A stretch of 64,000 bases of DNA from Thalassia testudinum (GCA_037157565.1 JAZHRO010000036.1:140732501-140796500), one strand, 5' to 3'; shown: positions 9,761 through 21,189, counted from the stretch's first letter. Program-made: numbers and translations. Notes: generated by a model not told the origin, from the letters alone.

Positions 9761-10600
9761 GAGAGTGAGAGGCTTTTTTGACCTAGTGCTCGGTGCGGGG
9801 GACTCCTTCCGTTTCTGGCAAGACGACTGGCAGGGAACTGACTCTACTCTAAGGGAGAGGTTTCCTCGCTTAGTTAGTAGTGTGGTGAATATTTCGACGA
9901 AGGTTGGAGAATGCTGGGATGGATCCTGGTGCCCCAGATTCCGAGGGGCCTTTGCGATCAGAGATGTGAGGACTTCCAGCAGCTGTTGTAGGAGTTGGTG
10001 GGTTGGGTGCTGGGCGAGGGCCTTGATGGTTTTTATTGGGAGGAGGGAGACTTCTCGGTGGCAAAGGTGTAACGCAGGTTGGGGACTGGTGAGGCTAATT
10101 TGGATGTTGACTTCATGCGGGATTGCAGACTGCTATGGACGGTGAAATGCCTCTTGAAAGTGAAGATCTTTGCCTGGTTGGTGAGAAGAGGAAGGATCAT
10201 GACGAAGCAGTGGAGAGCAAGATGGGCTCAAACAGACGATCTAGCATGCCCCCTTTGTGGGGGGGGGAGGGGGGTTGTTGAGGATGTGCAACATCTTATG
10301 CTTCAGTGTCCATTTGTAGCACAGGTTTGGCAGAAGATGGGGATTGGCTAGATCTCCTACCAGGATGCCGCTAGCTTTTGGTTTTCCTTTCGCAGGGGAA
10401 GTGCGGGTGGCGGAGTCTTCACCTTTCGCTCTAAGCATGATTAGGCAAAGGTCTTGACTATTTTGTGGGGAGTGTGGCTGGGGAGGAATGGGGTGGTGTT
10501 TAGGGGCGAGAGGCCTTATGTTGAGAACTTTGTATCCTCTATCTCCTCCCAGATTGGTTTTTGGAAGTCCATTTTGTAATTCTTGATGTAATTTTGTTAT
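9760..10600 (+). pseudogene. LINE copy A C-terminal region with zinc-ribbon-like domain
   Basis: Continuation of ORF2 in shifted frames. 'FRFWQDDWQGTDSTL' near 9810 and 'CLLKVKIFAWLVRRGRI' near 10150 precede a Cys/His cluster 'CPLCGGGRG...HLMLQCPF' near 10250-10320. This is the C-terminal zinc-binding region (zf-RVT type) of plant L1 ORF2 proteins. Copies B, C, D and E all carry the same block. Confidence 0.8.
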
Positions 10601-10883
10601 GAGGTGGACAAGCAGTGCAAACATTTGTGGGAAAGTGATTCAAGTGCAGTCGCCTAGTGATTGCGATGGAGCTTCAGTTGGATGGTACAACTTGCTTTCA
10701 TGTACTTACTACTAGAATTGGGCTGACCGGTTCTGGGATTGATTGGAAGACCGTGTTTACCATGATCAAGTCTCAGTTTGGTTCCACCCTCTTTCACGTA
10801 GTGCCCTGACATAGCTTCGGGCGGGGCCTCAAAGACATCCTGGGTGCTGACCAAACTCCCTTGTTCTGGAATTGAACTCCCTT

Positions 10884-10904
10884 AGAGGTAAGCTCCTTAC
10901 TTTT
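10884..10904 (+). other. 3' hairpin of LINE copy A
   Basis: GTAAG-CTC-CTTAC at 10888-10900, extendable with wobble pairs to about nine pairs. It is followed by a T run, an A run and the TSD. It matches in position the hairpins of copies B to E. Confidence 0.5.
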
Positions 10905-11250
10905 TTTTTAAAAAAAAAACACTCATCTCCTTTAGTTAACTTATAAGTTTTAACTAGCAATTGAGGCCCACGCTTTGCTGCGGGAAAAATATAATTTTTT
11001 CTTTCTATTGCATTCATATATTTCTTGTTTCTTTCCATCAAATAAAACAAAAGCATTTAAGTGAAAATTATTTCTGCAAATGAAAAACAATGTTACCTTC
11101 TTTCTAAACATATTGTCTTTGTTTCGAGATATTCCTTTTGTTCTCTTCGTGCATATGTCACTAAAACTAAGACTACAATGAAAAAAAAGTAGCATTTAGA
11201 TTGAGGCTACATACAAAAAAGATAAATAGATAAAACTTAGAATGGAGAAA

Positions 11251-11384
11251 GTTGAAGAAAATAAAAGTTCTTATTTGACTAAGCCTACCCTACACCTTTT
11301 TATATAGAGAGAGGTGAGGAAATAATATAACAAGGGTCCAACAATAAACAAAATAACAAAATGACCCACAACATAATGTAACAC
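11251..11384 (-). repeat. 3' LTR of minus-strand Copia (11251-15273)
   Basis: It shares GTTGAAGAAAAT...AACAAGGGTCCAACAAT with 15181-15273. It carries the ACACCTTT...GAGGTG palindrome at 11292-11317. About 35 bp at its inner side, beyond TGTTGGACC read on the minus strand, are not present in the other LTR. Confidence 0.75.
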
Positions 11385-11945
11385 ACTCTCAAGTTGAAGC
11401 ATATATATCGACTATGCTCAGATTGTTCTTACACTTCTCAAACATAGGACAAGATAATGGCTTAGTGAATATATCTGCAGTTTGTTCTGATGAGGCAAGG
11501 CAAACAGTACAGAGTAGACCCTACTAAATTAGGCTTCTCGTATAATGACAATTTACTTTCACATGTTTAGTCCCTTCACGGGACATGAGATTGTTAGCAA
11601 TGTAAGTCGCGGCCTTGTTGTCACAATACATCTTCACAAGCTCCTCAAGAATGACATGAAGGTTTCGCAACAAAGACTATATCTATATCATCTCAGCTGC
11701 TGTATGTGTCATGGCACGGTATTCTGACTCAGTGCTCGAGCGTGACACCACACTTTGCTTCTTGCTCCTCCAAATCACTAAATTCCCTGCTACAATGATA
11801 CAGAAACCTGTAGTAGATTTCTGTCCTCAACATTACTGGCATAATCTACATCTGAATAAGCAATAAGAGACATAGAAGCTTTCTTCTGGAACAAAAGACC
11901 TCGACTTGGACACTCTTTGATGTATCTTAACACTAGCATTACAGC
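11385..11945 (-). pseudogene. Copia RNase H remnant
   Basis: Minus-strand fragments resemble the Copia RNase H: a reading near 11700-11790 gives a SS(S/T)E-E-YR-A-like block, and near 11830-11880 a SDADYA-like block. Frames are broken. It lies between the RT and the polypurine tract as expected. Confidence 0.65.
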
Positions 11946-11948
11946 TTG

Positions 11949-12920
11949 TCAATGATCATCAGTAGGTTTGTCGAAAAACTGACTCAGCTTTCCTACTGCA
12001 AGACTAATATCTGACCTAGTAATGGTCAGATACAGTAACTTCCCCACTAGCTGTCTGTAAGCCTTCTTATCCATCAACCTTGCTGAGTCATCAAACAGAT
12101 GAACCTTTAGATCCATAGGGATATTAGTACCCTTATATCTAAGTGTGACTGCCTCTTGGAGAATGTCTAAAGCATATTTCCTCTGAGACATAACAATACC
12201 CTGCTTACTCGTAGCAATCTCAATACCAAGGAAATACCTAAGATTCCCAAGGTCATTCGTAACAAACTGCTGTCCTAAATACTCCACCTGAGAAAAACCA
12301 GTCATGTCATCTCCTGTGAGTATAAGATCATTAACAAACACAAGTAGAGCCACAACACCACCACTGATCTTCCTTACAAACAAGGAATGATTGGACGAGG
12401 ACCTCTACAGCCTAACAAACATCAACACCTTTGACAGACGTTGAAACCAGACTTAGGAGCTCTGCTTAAGACCATAAATGGCCTTTTGTAGCCAGCAAAC
12501 ACTCTCCCTGAACCTCAAAACTAGGAGGCTACTGTATGTAAATTTCTTCCCGAAGGTCACCATAAAGAAAAAACATTCTTGACATCTAACTGACACAATG
12601 ACCATTCATAGTGTGCTGTAACAGAAACAAGAATACAAACAATGGAAAGACGTGCCACAAGGGAAAAAGTATCAAAGAAATGTATCATATAGGTCTGGGT
12701 GAATCCTTTGGTGACAAGATGATCCTTATATCGAGAAATAGACCCATCGGGGTTGTATTTTACGGTAAAGACCTACTTAGCACCAATCAAATGTGCACCA
12801 GAAGATAACGAAGTAAGCTCCCAGGTCCCCTTATCACGTAGTGCAGACATTTCCTCTTCCACGGCATCCTCCAGTGCGGGTTCAGAAGAGATTGCTGATA
12901 TGAAGTTGATATCTCAGATT
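11949..12920 (-). pseudogene. Copia reverse transcriptase remnant with altered YVDD box
   Basis: The longest open piece (12383-11949) carries 'DLGNLRYFLGIEIATSKQGI', 'SQRKYALDILQE' and 'YRQLVGKLLYLTITRSDISL', typical of Copia RT and the connection to RNase H. The catalytic box reads FVND at 12327-12338 where YVDD is expected. The N-terminal RT blocks lie in other frames between 12480 and 12900. Confidence 0.85.
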
Positions 12921-13560
12921 TTGAGACAGCAGGTGTGAAAGCATGAAACTCAGTACCAAGACAATTAGTGGAGATTGCACTCCCAGCCACACGGTAATAG
13001 GCACATGAGCGAGGGGCCTTCCAAATAGCAATAGGCATATCATCATCAGTACTCAAGGAAATAGGTCCTGGAGAAACATCGACAGAAGTACTGTCAGTGA
13101 TCTCAACTTCCACATCTGCTGACACTGTATCTGAAGGAACTTCCTCTATGAGAGACTTTGTACCTGTAGGAATATCCTGAGAAGAAGTAGCCTCTAGGTT
13201 CTCAACACTAACCGAAGGAGACTGTGGAATAGAAGGGGGTGGCTTTGCCCTGTAAGAAACTGGCAACCGATAAGTGTGACCCTTGAATGTGCTCTCATAA
13301 GCTAGTACAGGCCTGAATGTGTTGGTAGATGGTCCAGTAGCAGAAGAATTGCTACTATATGAGAATACACCAAATGGTACAGGATCAATTGGCATAGGAG
13401 CATACTCTGCCATACTCTGCACCTGTCTAGCAACAATAGAAAAGTAAGGTACAACTTCATGAAATGTGACATCTACACTAATGTAATGCTTCTGGCCTAG
13501 AGGATCAAAATGCTGGTGCCCCTTCTGAGTATGAGTAGCCAAGAAACATACATTTTGTTG
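12787..13560 (-). pseudogene. Copia integrase-RT linker region
   Basis: An open frame of about 250 codons. It contains 'KHYISVDVTFHEVVPYFS', the block just after integrase in Copia polyproteins, then a Ser/Thr/Pro-rich spacer, then 'DMPIAIWKA' and 'AVSKSEIPTSYQ'-like pieces that precede RT. The stretch happens to lack stops. It is part of the polyprotein and not a separate gene. Confidence 0.8.
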
Positions 13561-14400
13561 CTCTAGGTGCTAATTTATCTTGACTAAATCTAAGAAGATG
13601 AAGAACAAAAGCCATGCACCTAAATGTCTTAGGTGGAATACCAACACAACTCTGCATCTAGATATAACACCTGCCATGGTACTTGATCATGAATAACTGA
13701 GGGCAGTCTATTAATGAGATAGTAAGCTGTAAGAACTGCATCTCCCCAGTAATTATGTGGCATACTGTTCTTAGTAAGAAGAGTTCTGGTCATATCAAGA
13801 ATGTATTTGTGCTTCCTCTTTGCAGCCCCATCTACTAAGGGGTGTGGGGACAGGAAGTCTGATGAATGATACCATGCAAACCATAGAAATCTATCAAACG
13901 GCAGGTACAAAACTCCAATGCATTATCCGATTTGACTGTCTTGATGAAAACATCAAACAGATTCTTTATCATTACCACAAACTTCTTAATAATGACCAAC
14001 TTCAGACTTATTCTTCATGAGGAATAACCAAGACGATTGGGAGAAATCATCAACCACAGTCAAATAATAATGATGTCCTTGTCTATCAAGAATCCTGCTG
14101 GGACCACAGGCACCAAGGTGTATCAACTAAAGACATGAAAACGTGCATTGTTCAGTAGCAGCTGGAAAGGAAGACCTATGGTGCTTCCCAAGTTGAGACA
14201 AATGTGGAATAAGTCTGTGTAGTTTATCCAAAGATGGATGACCCAACTGTCTATGCTACTGTAAAGCACTCCCTGAAGCAGAGCTAATTTGACAAGTTGC
14301 AGCCATGGGACCCTGAATAAATTGGTTAACACCTCCTTTATATTCACTATCAATAGTCTTCCTTGCCATTCGATCTTGGAAAGTGCATCCAAGCTCATCA
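13560..14400 (-). pseudogene. Copia integrase remnant
   Basis: The piece at 13910-13629 contains 'KRKHKYILDMTRTLLTKNSM' and 'YWGDAVLTAYYLINRLPS', the conserved C-terminal half of the Copia integrase core. Upstream blocks are frame-broken. The pre-integrase zinc-finger region lies near 14130-14250. Confidence 0.75.
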
Positions 14401-14660
14401 AAGATGACATGACAGTTCATTTGCTTCATGATTTCACTAACAAAAAGCAAATTCATGGATAAGCTTGGAACAAACAAGACATGGTTGAGTTGCATAGATG
14501 TGATAGCAGTAACTGTCCCCTAATCATCAATAGGGGCATGTCGCCCATCAGTCACCTGCATAGTGTGACCTTGTGAAATGGATTGAATCTGTTCAAAACA
14601 CTACGGATTACCGGATAAATGATTGGAAGCACCCGAGTTAATCAACAACATTACACAAGG
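14400..14660 (-). pseudogene. Copia protease remnant, active site altered
   Basis: The aspartic protease block reads NSGAS at 14625-14639, followed by N-H-L-S-G. The family motif is DSGA(S/T), so the catalytic Asp has become Asn. Downstream are 'HVLFVPSLSMNLLFVSEI' and the 'F..DRM..K.I' pre-integrase boundary. Confidence 0.75.
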
Positions 14661-14899
14661 GGTTGGAGAAGAGTCACTCACGGCAGTTCTTAACACAATC
14701 TCTGACTAAGGAGAAGTTGCCATGTCCACAAAACAGCATTACCCATATCTGATTTTTCTTTCTTCAATACCTGCAAATTTGATTTTGATGCTACACAAGG
14801 GAATACACACCTCGTAATCCACACACACGCAGTCCAAAACTCCGTCAACACTCCAAATGGGAATACACACCCCAAAAGATCATCAAAAGAGAGGAACAC

Positions 14900-15180
14900 A
14901 TCCTAAAAACAGTCCAAGGATCTAAATATGTCATACTACAGCACTAGTGATGCATCAATACATCTTCTGAAAGGCCTTTAGCTTTAGAACTCCATCAAAC
15001 ACAAGCCAAGAACTCCCTAGGACCTTCAGCAGGTGGTATCGGGTGGTGCTGCCCTCCCCCTGCCATCGGACTAGGGTCGACAGCAAGAGAGAGAGCGAGA
15101 GAGAGGTGGTGGCGGAGGTAGGGCTTGGTGGTAGGGTTAGAGTTTTCTCGATGGTGTCCTCAACTTGGCTTTGATACCAA
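14900..15180 (-). other. leader of the minus-strand Copia
   Basis: Untranslated leader between primer site and coding region. It includes a short GA-rich stretch near 15085-15110. Only traces of a gag end (KEKSDMGN-like, near 14745) separate it from the protease. Confidence 0.5.
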
Positions 15181-15273
15181 GTTGAAGAAAATGAACGTTC
15201 TTATTTCACTAAGCCAACCCTGCACCTCTTTATATAGAGAGGTGAGGGAAAAAGATAACAAGGGTCCAACAAT
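15181..15273 (-). repeat. 5' LTR of minus-strand Copia, short form
   Basis: Read on the minus strand it begins TGTTGGACCCTTGTTATC and ends at the primer site. It carries the CACCTCT...AGAGAGGTG palindrome (15223-15244) around a TTATAT core. Confidence 0.7.
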
Positions 15274-15448
15274 CTAACCATATATCTCCTAATAATTCTA
15301 CATGAAAATCTTGAAAATAAATAGAACAATGTTTAGAATAAAAAAGAAACCATAAAAAATAATAAATTAGAAAAAGAGTAATGTGCAATCTCACAAATAG
15401 CATTACTAAATTTAAATATTAATATTTTTGAAAATGGCAAGTAAGTTT

Positions 15449-15623
15449 CAACTACTAAATCACCAGGGCATTTATTTTAGATAATGACATCATTATTCTA
15501 ATTCTAAAGAGTCATGTAATTACATGGATAATACTTAAAGATATATTAATAATGTGTATATTAAAGATGGGGTTGGGGGTGTGGGGGGGGGGGGGGGGGG
15601 GTATGGGTGAGGGCATCGGTTAG

Positions 15624-15657
<34 letters not shown>

Positions 15658-16080
15658 GAGTGGTAGGGCATTGTTTTAGTTTTGACCATTTGTATGGGTG
15701 GATTGGGGAAAGGCATGGTGCGGGTAGGGTGGCAAGGGGGTTACATGGAAGGATGGGAGTGGCATCCTTTCAACTACTAAATCACTAAATCATTTATTTT
15801 ATATATTAACAATATTATTATTTTAATTCTAAAGTGCCCTGTAATTACATGGGTAATACCAAAAGATATATTAATAATGTGTATATTAGAAGGAAGGGGA
15901 GGAGGGGGGTAGAGAGAAAGAGGAGATATGGGTGAGGGCATCGATTAGAGAGAGATGAGTGGTGAAGCATTGTTTTACTTTTGACCATTTGTGTGGGTGG
16001 GCCAATGGGTTCGGGGAAAAAGTGATGTGAGTGGGATGGTAAGAGGGTTACGTGAAAGGAAGATTGGAGTGACACCCTCT
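15449..16080. repeat. two-copy tandem repeat, about 315-bp unit
   Basis: CAACTACTAAATCAC...ATTTATTTTA, AGATATATTAATAATGTGTA, GTATGGGTGAGGGCATCG and TTTTGACCATTTGT occur in the same order in 15449-15766 and 15769-16080. Unit one contains a 19-base G run (15583-15601) and a (GA)n run (15626-15654). A weaker third match lies near 16630-16760. Confidence 0.85.
15583..15654 (+). repeat. G homopolymer and (GA)n microsatellite
   Basis: Nineteen consecutive G at 15583-15601 and about 14 GA dinucleotides at 15626-15654, both inside the first tandem unit. Such runs are prone to length change and sequencing error. Confidence 0.95.
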
Positions 16081-16102
16081 AGTAAATATATAGATAGATA
16101 GA

Positions 16103-17355
16103 TAAAGATTCTTTGTATAAAAAATAACATAGAATCCATCTTCCTTTTTTTTTTTTGCAAGGATCTTCCCTTATTGAATTACATTAAAGAATGAAGTTGT
16201 AAAAATTTAAATGGAATCGATTCGGATAAAAATAATCTCAATTGCTATAACAATCAATAAATTAGTCTCAAGAAAATTTTTATTATCAAGAATAATCTTG
16301 TAAAATTAAAAATGTTGATCACAAACAACGAATTTACTTCGTGTGAGAAATAAATACATTAAATTGCTAAAAAGAGTTTTAACTATGAAGTGTTGCTCAA
16401 TCAATTTTTAGAATGCATAGTTTGAATATATTAATGTATCATATCTACTAAGTTCTTCCACCAAAGAAATGCTTATTTTATTGGTTACCATCCTCAATTT
16501 TGTGTATATATATTAAATATCATAGAATTATAGAGAATTAAGCATTAATAAGACTAGTATCTAATGATGTACTAATAATGTATATATTATTTCAAATATA
16601 TAAGCATCTTTTCCAAATAAAATGTAATTATTAGCAAAACTAATACCTAAAGATATATTAATAATGTGTATATTATTTATCTTCTTTAACTATGCATATC
16701 CAATGTCCCACTTGATTTAAGAAAGAGATGGGTGGAGGCATTGCTTAAGGGGAAGATTTTAGTTATATTATAGATTTTAGTTATATTACCATAATTTGGT
16801 GGTCCTTAATTTAGGTCCAACTGAAGATAGTGTGCCTCTGTGATCTCTAGAAATCAAATAAAGGAGTTAGCTTGCAAGGAATATTGGGTCTATCATTTTT
16901 CTGCTTTGAAAGTTTTGAATAACTGAGAGCACGTGGTTATCATTGCAATCAGGACATAGGGTTCTGATGTCATTGCTCGATAGGAGGGAAAATATTTAGA
17001 TGGAATGGTGTGATTAGAATGGAAAGGATTAAAGCTGAGAGAGAGAGAGGGGCCATGAAAGTTGTGGTAGCGTCGGTGGGGTGGGGATGGGCATACATGT
17101 GTGGTGAGGAGGTGCTCAGCACCTTGTTTTAGTGTACACATAGACGAGGTAGCAACACTTTACTACTAATTTATCATATTTGCTTTTATCTTGAATTGCT
17201 TAGAGAGGTGTAGCTACTCATGCATCCATTTTCCACTTGCAGTTGTTAATTGTTGTACATCTACTCAGCTCATGTTAAGCCCGCATTTGCAAATAAAGGA
17301 GCCTTCAATTTCTTCCCATTAAAGCCTTACTTCTAGATGCACCTTCCTATTAGTA
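16103..17355. other. AT-rich intergenic DNA, no gene recognised
   Basis: No coding region is visible. The region contains repeated AGATATATTAATAATGTGTA motifs near 16560-16680 and an ATGGGTGGAGGCATTGCTT stretch related to the 15449-16080 repeat, so an older copy of that element may be present. Confidence 0.5.
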
Positions 17356-17512
17356 CGTTAGTGTAACACTCTTGTTATTTTTCTTATTATTTGTGTACTA
17401 TTTGTTCATTTACTTTTCCTCTTAGACTTATGTTACTATGTACCCAACACCTCTCTTTATATAAAGAGGTGTAGGGTTCCCTTTGAGAAATAAGATCTTT
17501 CGTTATTTCCAA
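17356..17512 (+). repeat. 5' LTR of Copia 17356-21890
   Basis: It begins CGTTAGTGTAACACTC, with an expected T changed to C at the first base, and ends before the primer site. A palindrome ACACCTCT...AGAGGTGT at 17447-17472 encloses a TTTATATA box. GAGAAATAAGATC follows, probably the polyadenylation-signal area. Confidence 0.85.
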
Positions 17513-17513
17513 C

Positions 17514-17526
17514 TTGGTATCAGAGC
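17514..17526 (+). other. primer-binding site, initiator-Met tRNA type
   Basis: TTGGTATCAGAGC directly after the 5' LTR, an exact match to the usual plant Copia primer site. Confidence 0.88.
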
Positions 17527-18070
17527 GACAATCTTAAATTGGTGCTCCGATATCCCACTTGCACAAGCCTCCGTACACATCCACCTTATCTCGTTCTCTC
17601 TCTCTCGTCGGATCGCAACGGCATCACAAGCAGGGAGGGGGAAGAACGGTGTAGCAAACTGATCACTGGACTGTAGACCGACGCCACCCCACAGAACCGA
17701 CAGACCAACGACCCCCCCTGCCTAGATCGCTCACCCTGCCTTGATCAGGCACTGCAGGCCACTTGCTACTCCACCGGTGTTGGGTGGCCTTGCAATGTCC
17801 CATCACCGCCGGTTGTAAGGTGGTGGTGATTGGCGAGGTTCTCTCTTCTAGCGAGGGGGAGTAGCACCCCTTAGAGGCATTGTTAGGGGTCTTCCCGTGC
17901 CCTAGCATGCGCTAAATATAAGGGACTGCTGTGGCTCTTGGAATGATCTCTAAGATTTCTAGATCTTAGATTTCATGTTCAAGAGGTCACATTCTCTGAT
18001 TTCAGAATTTTTCAAATCTAAACATAGTTTTTAGATATCTCTTGGTGGCATATTGTGATTGTCCTAGGGC

Positions 18071-18440
18071 ATGATGGAGTGTCCAAATACCTTGGAGGTA
18101 TCATCGGTTACCGTTATGAATATTGGGAGTTACAAGACCCCCTTCTTTGTTCTTAGAGGGCGTGGTTCTCCATCTACCAAGGGGAGAGGACATGGTCGGG
18201 GCATTCCTGGAATACCTCGAACAATATGTTCTTACTGCAGCAAGGTTGGACATTTGGAGGCTACCTGTTAGTCAAAGCATGGTAGACCTCCTATGGCCAA
18301 CCAAGCTATCTCTTCTGAGGAGGGGAGCGACACTGTGTCACGTGCAGACTGTGATGCAATGGTTCAACATCTTGCCCAGTTGACTCAAGAGCTTGCCACT
18401 ACTACTGATACTGCTAAATTGGTCTCCTCAGATATGCTTC
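18071..18440 (+). pseudogene. Copia gag C-terminal remnant with zinc knuckle
   Basis: An arginine/glycine-rich stretch leads to CSYCSKVGHLEATC, a complete C-x2-C-x4-H-x4-C nucleic-acid-binding knuckle. The frame stops after it. The N-terminal two thirds of gag, with the capsid fold, are missing between the leader and this point. Confidence 0.8.
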
Positions 18441-19030
18441 TACCTCTACTTCTAGTAGTTGTATTTCTCATAACACTTTGTGGCTGGTAGATTTAGGAGC
18501 TTCTCGTCATCTCAGTGGTGATCAGACTTGTTTCAGACATGTTTAGACTGTTCCTCCTAGTAGAATTGTTCAGGTGGCAGATGGCAGACACTGCAGAGTG
18601 GATGGTAGAGGAGATGTGGTAGTGACTCCCTCACTGAAACTGCCTGATGTTCTTTTTGTTCCTGACTTTCTTATTAGTCTTTTATCTGTTAGTAGAATTA
18701 CAAAAGACCTACATTATTGTGCCATCTTTAATGAATTGGGTTATATCTTTTAAGACAAACTCACGGAGAGGACGATTGGTAGCAGACATGAGGGGGGGTG
18801 TGTATCGCCTGATCCAGACTCCTTTCCTACTATGTGTCAAGGCGATGTTGCTTTTAGTGCTGGTACAACTCTTTAATGGCATCAACTTAAACACCCTTCA
18901 CTAGACAAGCTACGACGCGTCATCCCTCACATTTCGCCGACTGCTAAGATTTTGTGCGAAGCTTGTCAGGTGGGAAAGCATCATAGAGCCAAATTTTCTA
19001 GTTCCTCTCAGAGTTCTACTACTATTTTTG
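18440..19030 (+). pseudogene. Copia protease and pre-integrase remnant
   Basis: The protease block reads D-L-G-A-S-R-H where DSGAS/T is expected. It is followed by 'VQVADGRH' and 'LPDVLFVPDFLISLLSVSRI' patterns. The pre-integrase region has 'CEACQVGKHHRAKF' near 18955, with its zinc-finger Cys pair intact. Several stops interrupt the frame. Confidence 0.75.
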
Positions 19031-19760
19031 ATTTATTGTATATGAATGTATGAGGTCCACGTAGATTATTAGATATACTGGGTCATCGGTTCTATTTGCT
19101 TATTGTTGATGATTTTTCCAAGATGTCATGGTTATTTTTGTTAAAGAACAAATCTGAAGTTGGGTCAGTTATTGGGATATTTATTTTGCAAATAAAGATT
19201 CAGTTCTCTATTATTGTAAAGATTGTGTGCTCTGAATATACATTAGAATTTCGCATAGCCAAGTTAGCATCTTTTTACAGACCTCTTGGGATAGTTCATC
19301 AGATATCATGCCCCTATACATCACAGCAGAATGGGGTGGTTAAGAGGAAACACCATTATGCGTTGGATGTGGCTAGAATGTTACTTATTCACCATAACGT
19401 GCCACATATATACTGGGGAAATGCAGTGTTAACTGCATATTACTTGATTAATAGATTACCTAACTCAGCTATTCAGGAGCAGGTTCCATGGCATGTTCTT
19501 CACCTAGACAAGGAATTGTTTCATGTGCCACCTTGTGTATTTGGCTGTGTAACCTTTGTCTATATTTTAGGACCTAATAGGGATAAACTTGCTCTAAGAG
19601 CAGTGAAGTGTGTCTTTCTGAGATACAGTAGTACTTAGAAAGAATACAGATGTTATGATCAATAGGGCAAGAAGCATTATGTGAGTGCTGATGCCATGTT
19701 TCATGAGCTTGTTCCATATTTCTCCACTGATGATCATTGGTTGTTGTTTGAGGGAGATCC
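19030..19760 (+). pseudogene. Copia integrase remnant, catalytic triad damaged
   Basis: The open piece 19096-19638 starts with 'LIVDDFSKMSWLFLLKNKSE', holding the first catalytic Asp region. The second Asp block, normally R-S-D-N-G-x-E-F, reads CSEYTLEF. The third block reads NGVVKRKH, with Lys where the catalytic Glu should be. 'YWGNAVLTAYYLINRLP' and 'KCVFLRYSST' follow. Two of the three D-D-E residues are gone. Confidence 0.82.
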
Positions 19761-20229
19761 AGCTCCTATGCTAGTGCCACCACTTCCTTTGGAGCAGATT
19801 CCCATTACTCATAGTGACGATGTCACTACTACAGAGACCACTGCTACTAGGTAGGAGTCAGAGCCTACTTGTGTACAGGTTTCCAGTTACATACAGACAG
19901 CATGCATTGCATCAAACACCCCCTCCCCCCCCCACCACCTCAGCCACCTATCTCCTCCCCTAGTCATGTATGTGTTGACACTGACATGAGTTGTCCTAAT
20001 GGTGGTTGTGCATGTACTTCTGATGACTACTCCAACTGACAAGAAGGCTCCACCACTACTGTTATTGAGTCTATAGAAGAGGATCTTGACCTTCCAATTG
20101 CTATTTGAAAGGCCCATCACAGTTGTGTGCACTACCATATAGCTAGAGCAGTGTCTACTGCTAACCGTGGGAGATCTTTTGCTATGTTCACAACTGCTCT
20201 TTCTGCAATACAAATTCCCACTTCCTATT

Positions 20230-21140
20230 AGTAAGCCATGCTCGATCCAAAGTGGCATCAGGCCATGAAGGAGATGGCTACTTTGCACTCCAGAGGGACG
20301 TGGGAGCTTACAGATCTACCTAGACACCCCAAGATAGTGGGATGTTGTTGGGTTTTTACTCTCAAGTACAATCTAGATGGCACCATATCTCATTACAAGG
20401 CAAGATTAGTAACAAAGGGATTCACTCAAACATATGGGTAGATTTCTTTGATACTTTCTCCCTTGTGACATGGCTTCCTACTATTCGCATCCTTTTATCT
20501 GTTGCTGCATACTACGACTAGCCTTTTTATCAACTAGATGTGAAGAACACCTTTCTATACGGTGATCTTCAGGAGGAAATCTACATGCAACAGCCTTCGA
20601 GGTTTGAGATTCAGGGGGATCGTGTATGTAGACTAAAGAAGGCTATTTATGGCCTGAAACAAAGCCTAAGGACTTGGGTTTAGAGACTGTCAGAGGAGGT
20701 ACAGACCATGGGACTTTTGAGGTCTTCTGTAGACCATTCGCTCTTTGTCAGGAAGAGTGTATAGGGGGAGTTGTGGCACTCCTTGCCTACATTGATGATC
20801 TCATCCTTACTGGGGATGACACTGCTGGGATAGCTAAGGTGAAAAAAAAGTCGACTGAATCTTTTGTGATGAAGGATCTAGGTGAACTCAGATACTTCTT
20901 AGGCATTGAGGTGGCATGCAATAAAGATGGCATTATCCTGAGTCAGCGTAAGTATGCTTTTGATGTACTACAGGAGACAATGATGTTGTAATCTAAACCT
21001 ACCAATACACCAATGGATCTCAAAGGACGTCTTTATAATATAGTCTCAGCCTACAGATAGTAGATCTTATAGGCAATTAGTTGGTAAGCTATTATATCTC
21101 ACTATTACTTGTCCTGATCTCTCCCTTGCAGTGGGAAAAC
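20230..21140 (+). pseudogene. Copia reverse transcriptase remnant
   Basis: It starts with 'LDPKWHQAMKEM' at 20241, followed by 'WVFTLKYNLDGTISHYKARL' and 'GFTQTYG'. Frameshifts follow. The catalytic box is YIDD at 20788-20799, followed by 'DLGELRYFLGIEVACNKDGI'. The motif is compatible with activity but the frame is broken in at least four places. Confidence 0.85.
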
Positions 21141-21189
21141 TTAGTTAGCTCATGGACAAACCAACCAAGAAGCATTCGGATGCTGTTAT

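Larger units (their letters stand above)
8446..10924 (+). mobile_element. L1-type LINE (copy A), 5'-truncated
   Basis: Non-LTR retrotransposon of the plant L1 type. It begins inside ORF2 just before the RT domain and ends in an A-rich tail after a hairpin. An 11-bp direct repeat ATCTCCTTTAG at 8435-8445 and 10925-10935 flanks it exactly, which fits target-primed insertion with 5' truncation. ORF1 and the endonuclease are absent. The coding part is broken by stops at 8896-8898 and 8917-8919 and by frame changes near 9550 and later. Its C-terminal part is closely related to copy C at 53709-54730. Confidence 0.88.
11251..15273 (-). mobile_element. Ty1/Copia retrotransposon, gag-deleted, minus strand
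   Basis: Direct repeats at 11251-11384 and 15181-15273 are the LTRs. A primer site (minus-strand TGGTATCAAAGCC, 15167-15179) lies beside the right-hand one. Going leftwards come a short leader, a protease near 14640-14400, integrase pieces at 14400-13550, a linker region, RT at 12920-11950 and RNase H remnants to about 11400. Gag is missing: the leader runs almost directly into the protease. The left LTR is followed inward by the minus-strand polypurine tract (GCTTCAACTTGAGAG). Stops and frameshifts are frequent. Confidence 0.88.
10954..16102 (-). mobile_element. possible Helitron remnant, interrupted by a Copia element
   Basis: Read on the minus strand, the left edge ends with an imperfect hairpin (CCCGC...GCGTGGG, about 10963-10980), a short spacer and CTAG, followed by T. 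The right edge opens with TC after an A at 16102, followed by ATATTTACTAGAGGG. TC...CTAG ends, a subterminal hairpin and insertion between A and T are Helitron hallmarks. No Rep/helicase gene is present, so it would be a non-autonomous copy. The inner part is occupied by the Copia at 11251-15273. The right arm holds a tandem duplication. The TC end lies in a GATA repeat and could be placed at several positions. Confidence 0.35.

Noticed and set aside
10936..10953. Palindrome AACTTATAAGTT beside the LINE end as a regulatory site
   Set aside because: Short AT-rich palindromes are common. It is probably incidental flank between two elements.
12787..13542. 251-codon open frame as a separate gene
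   Set aside because: Its ends match the block after integrase and the block before RT of a Copia polyprotein, so it is the variable linker of the element.
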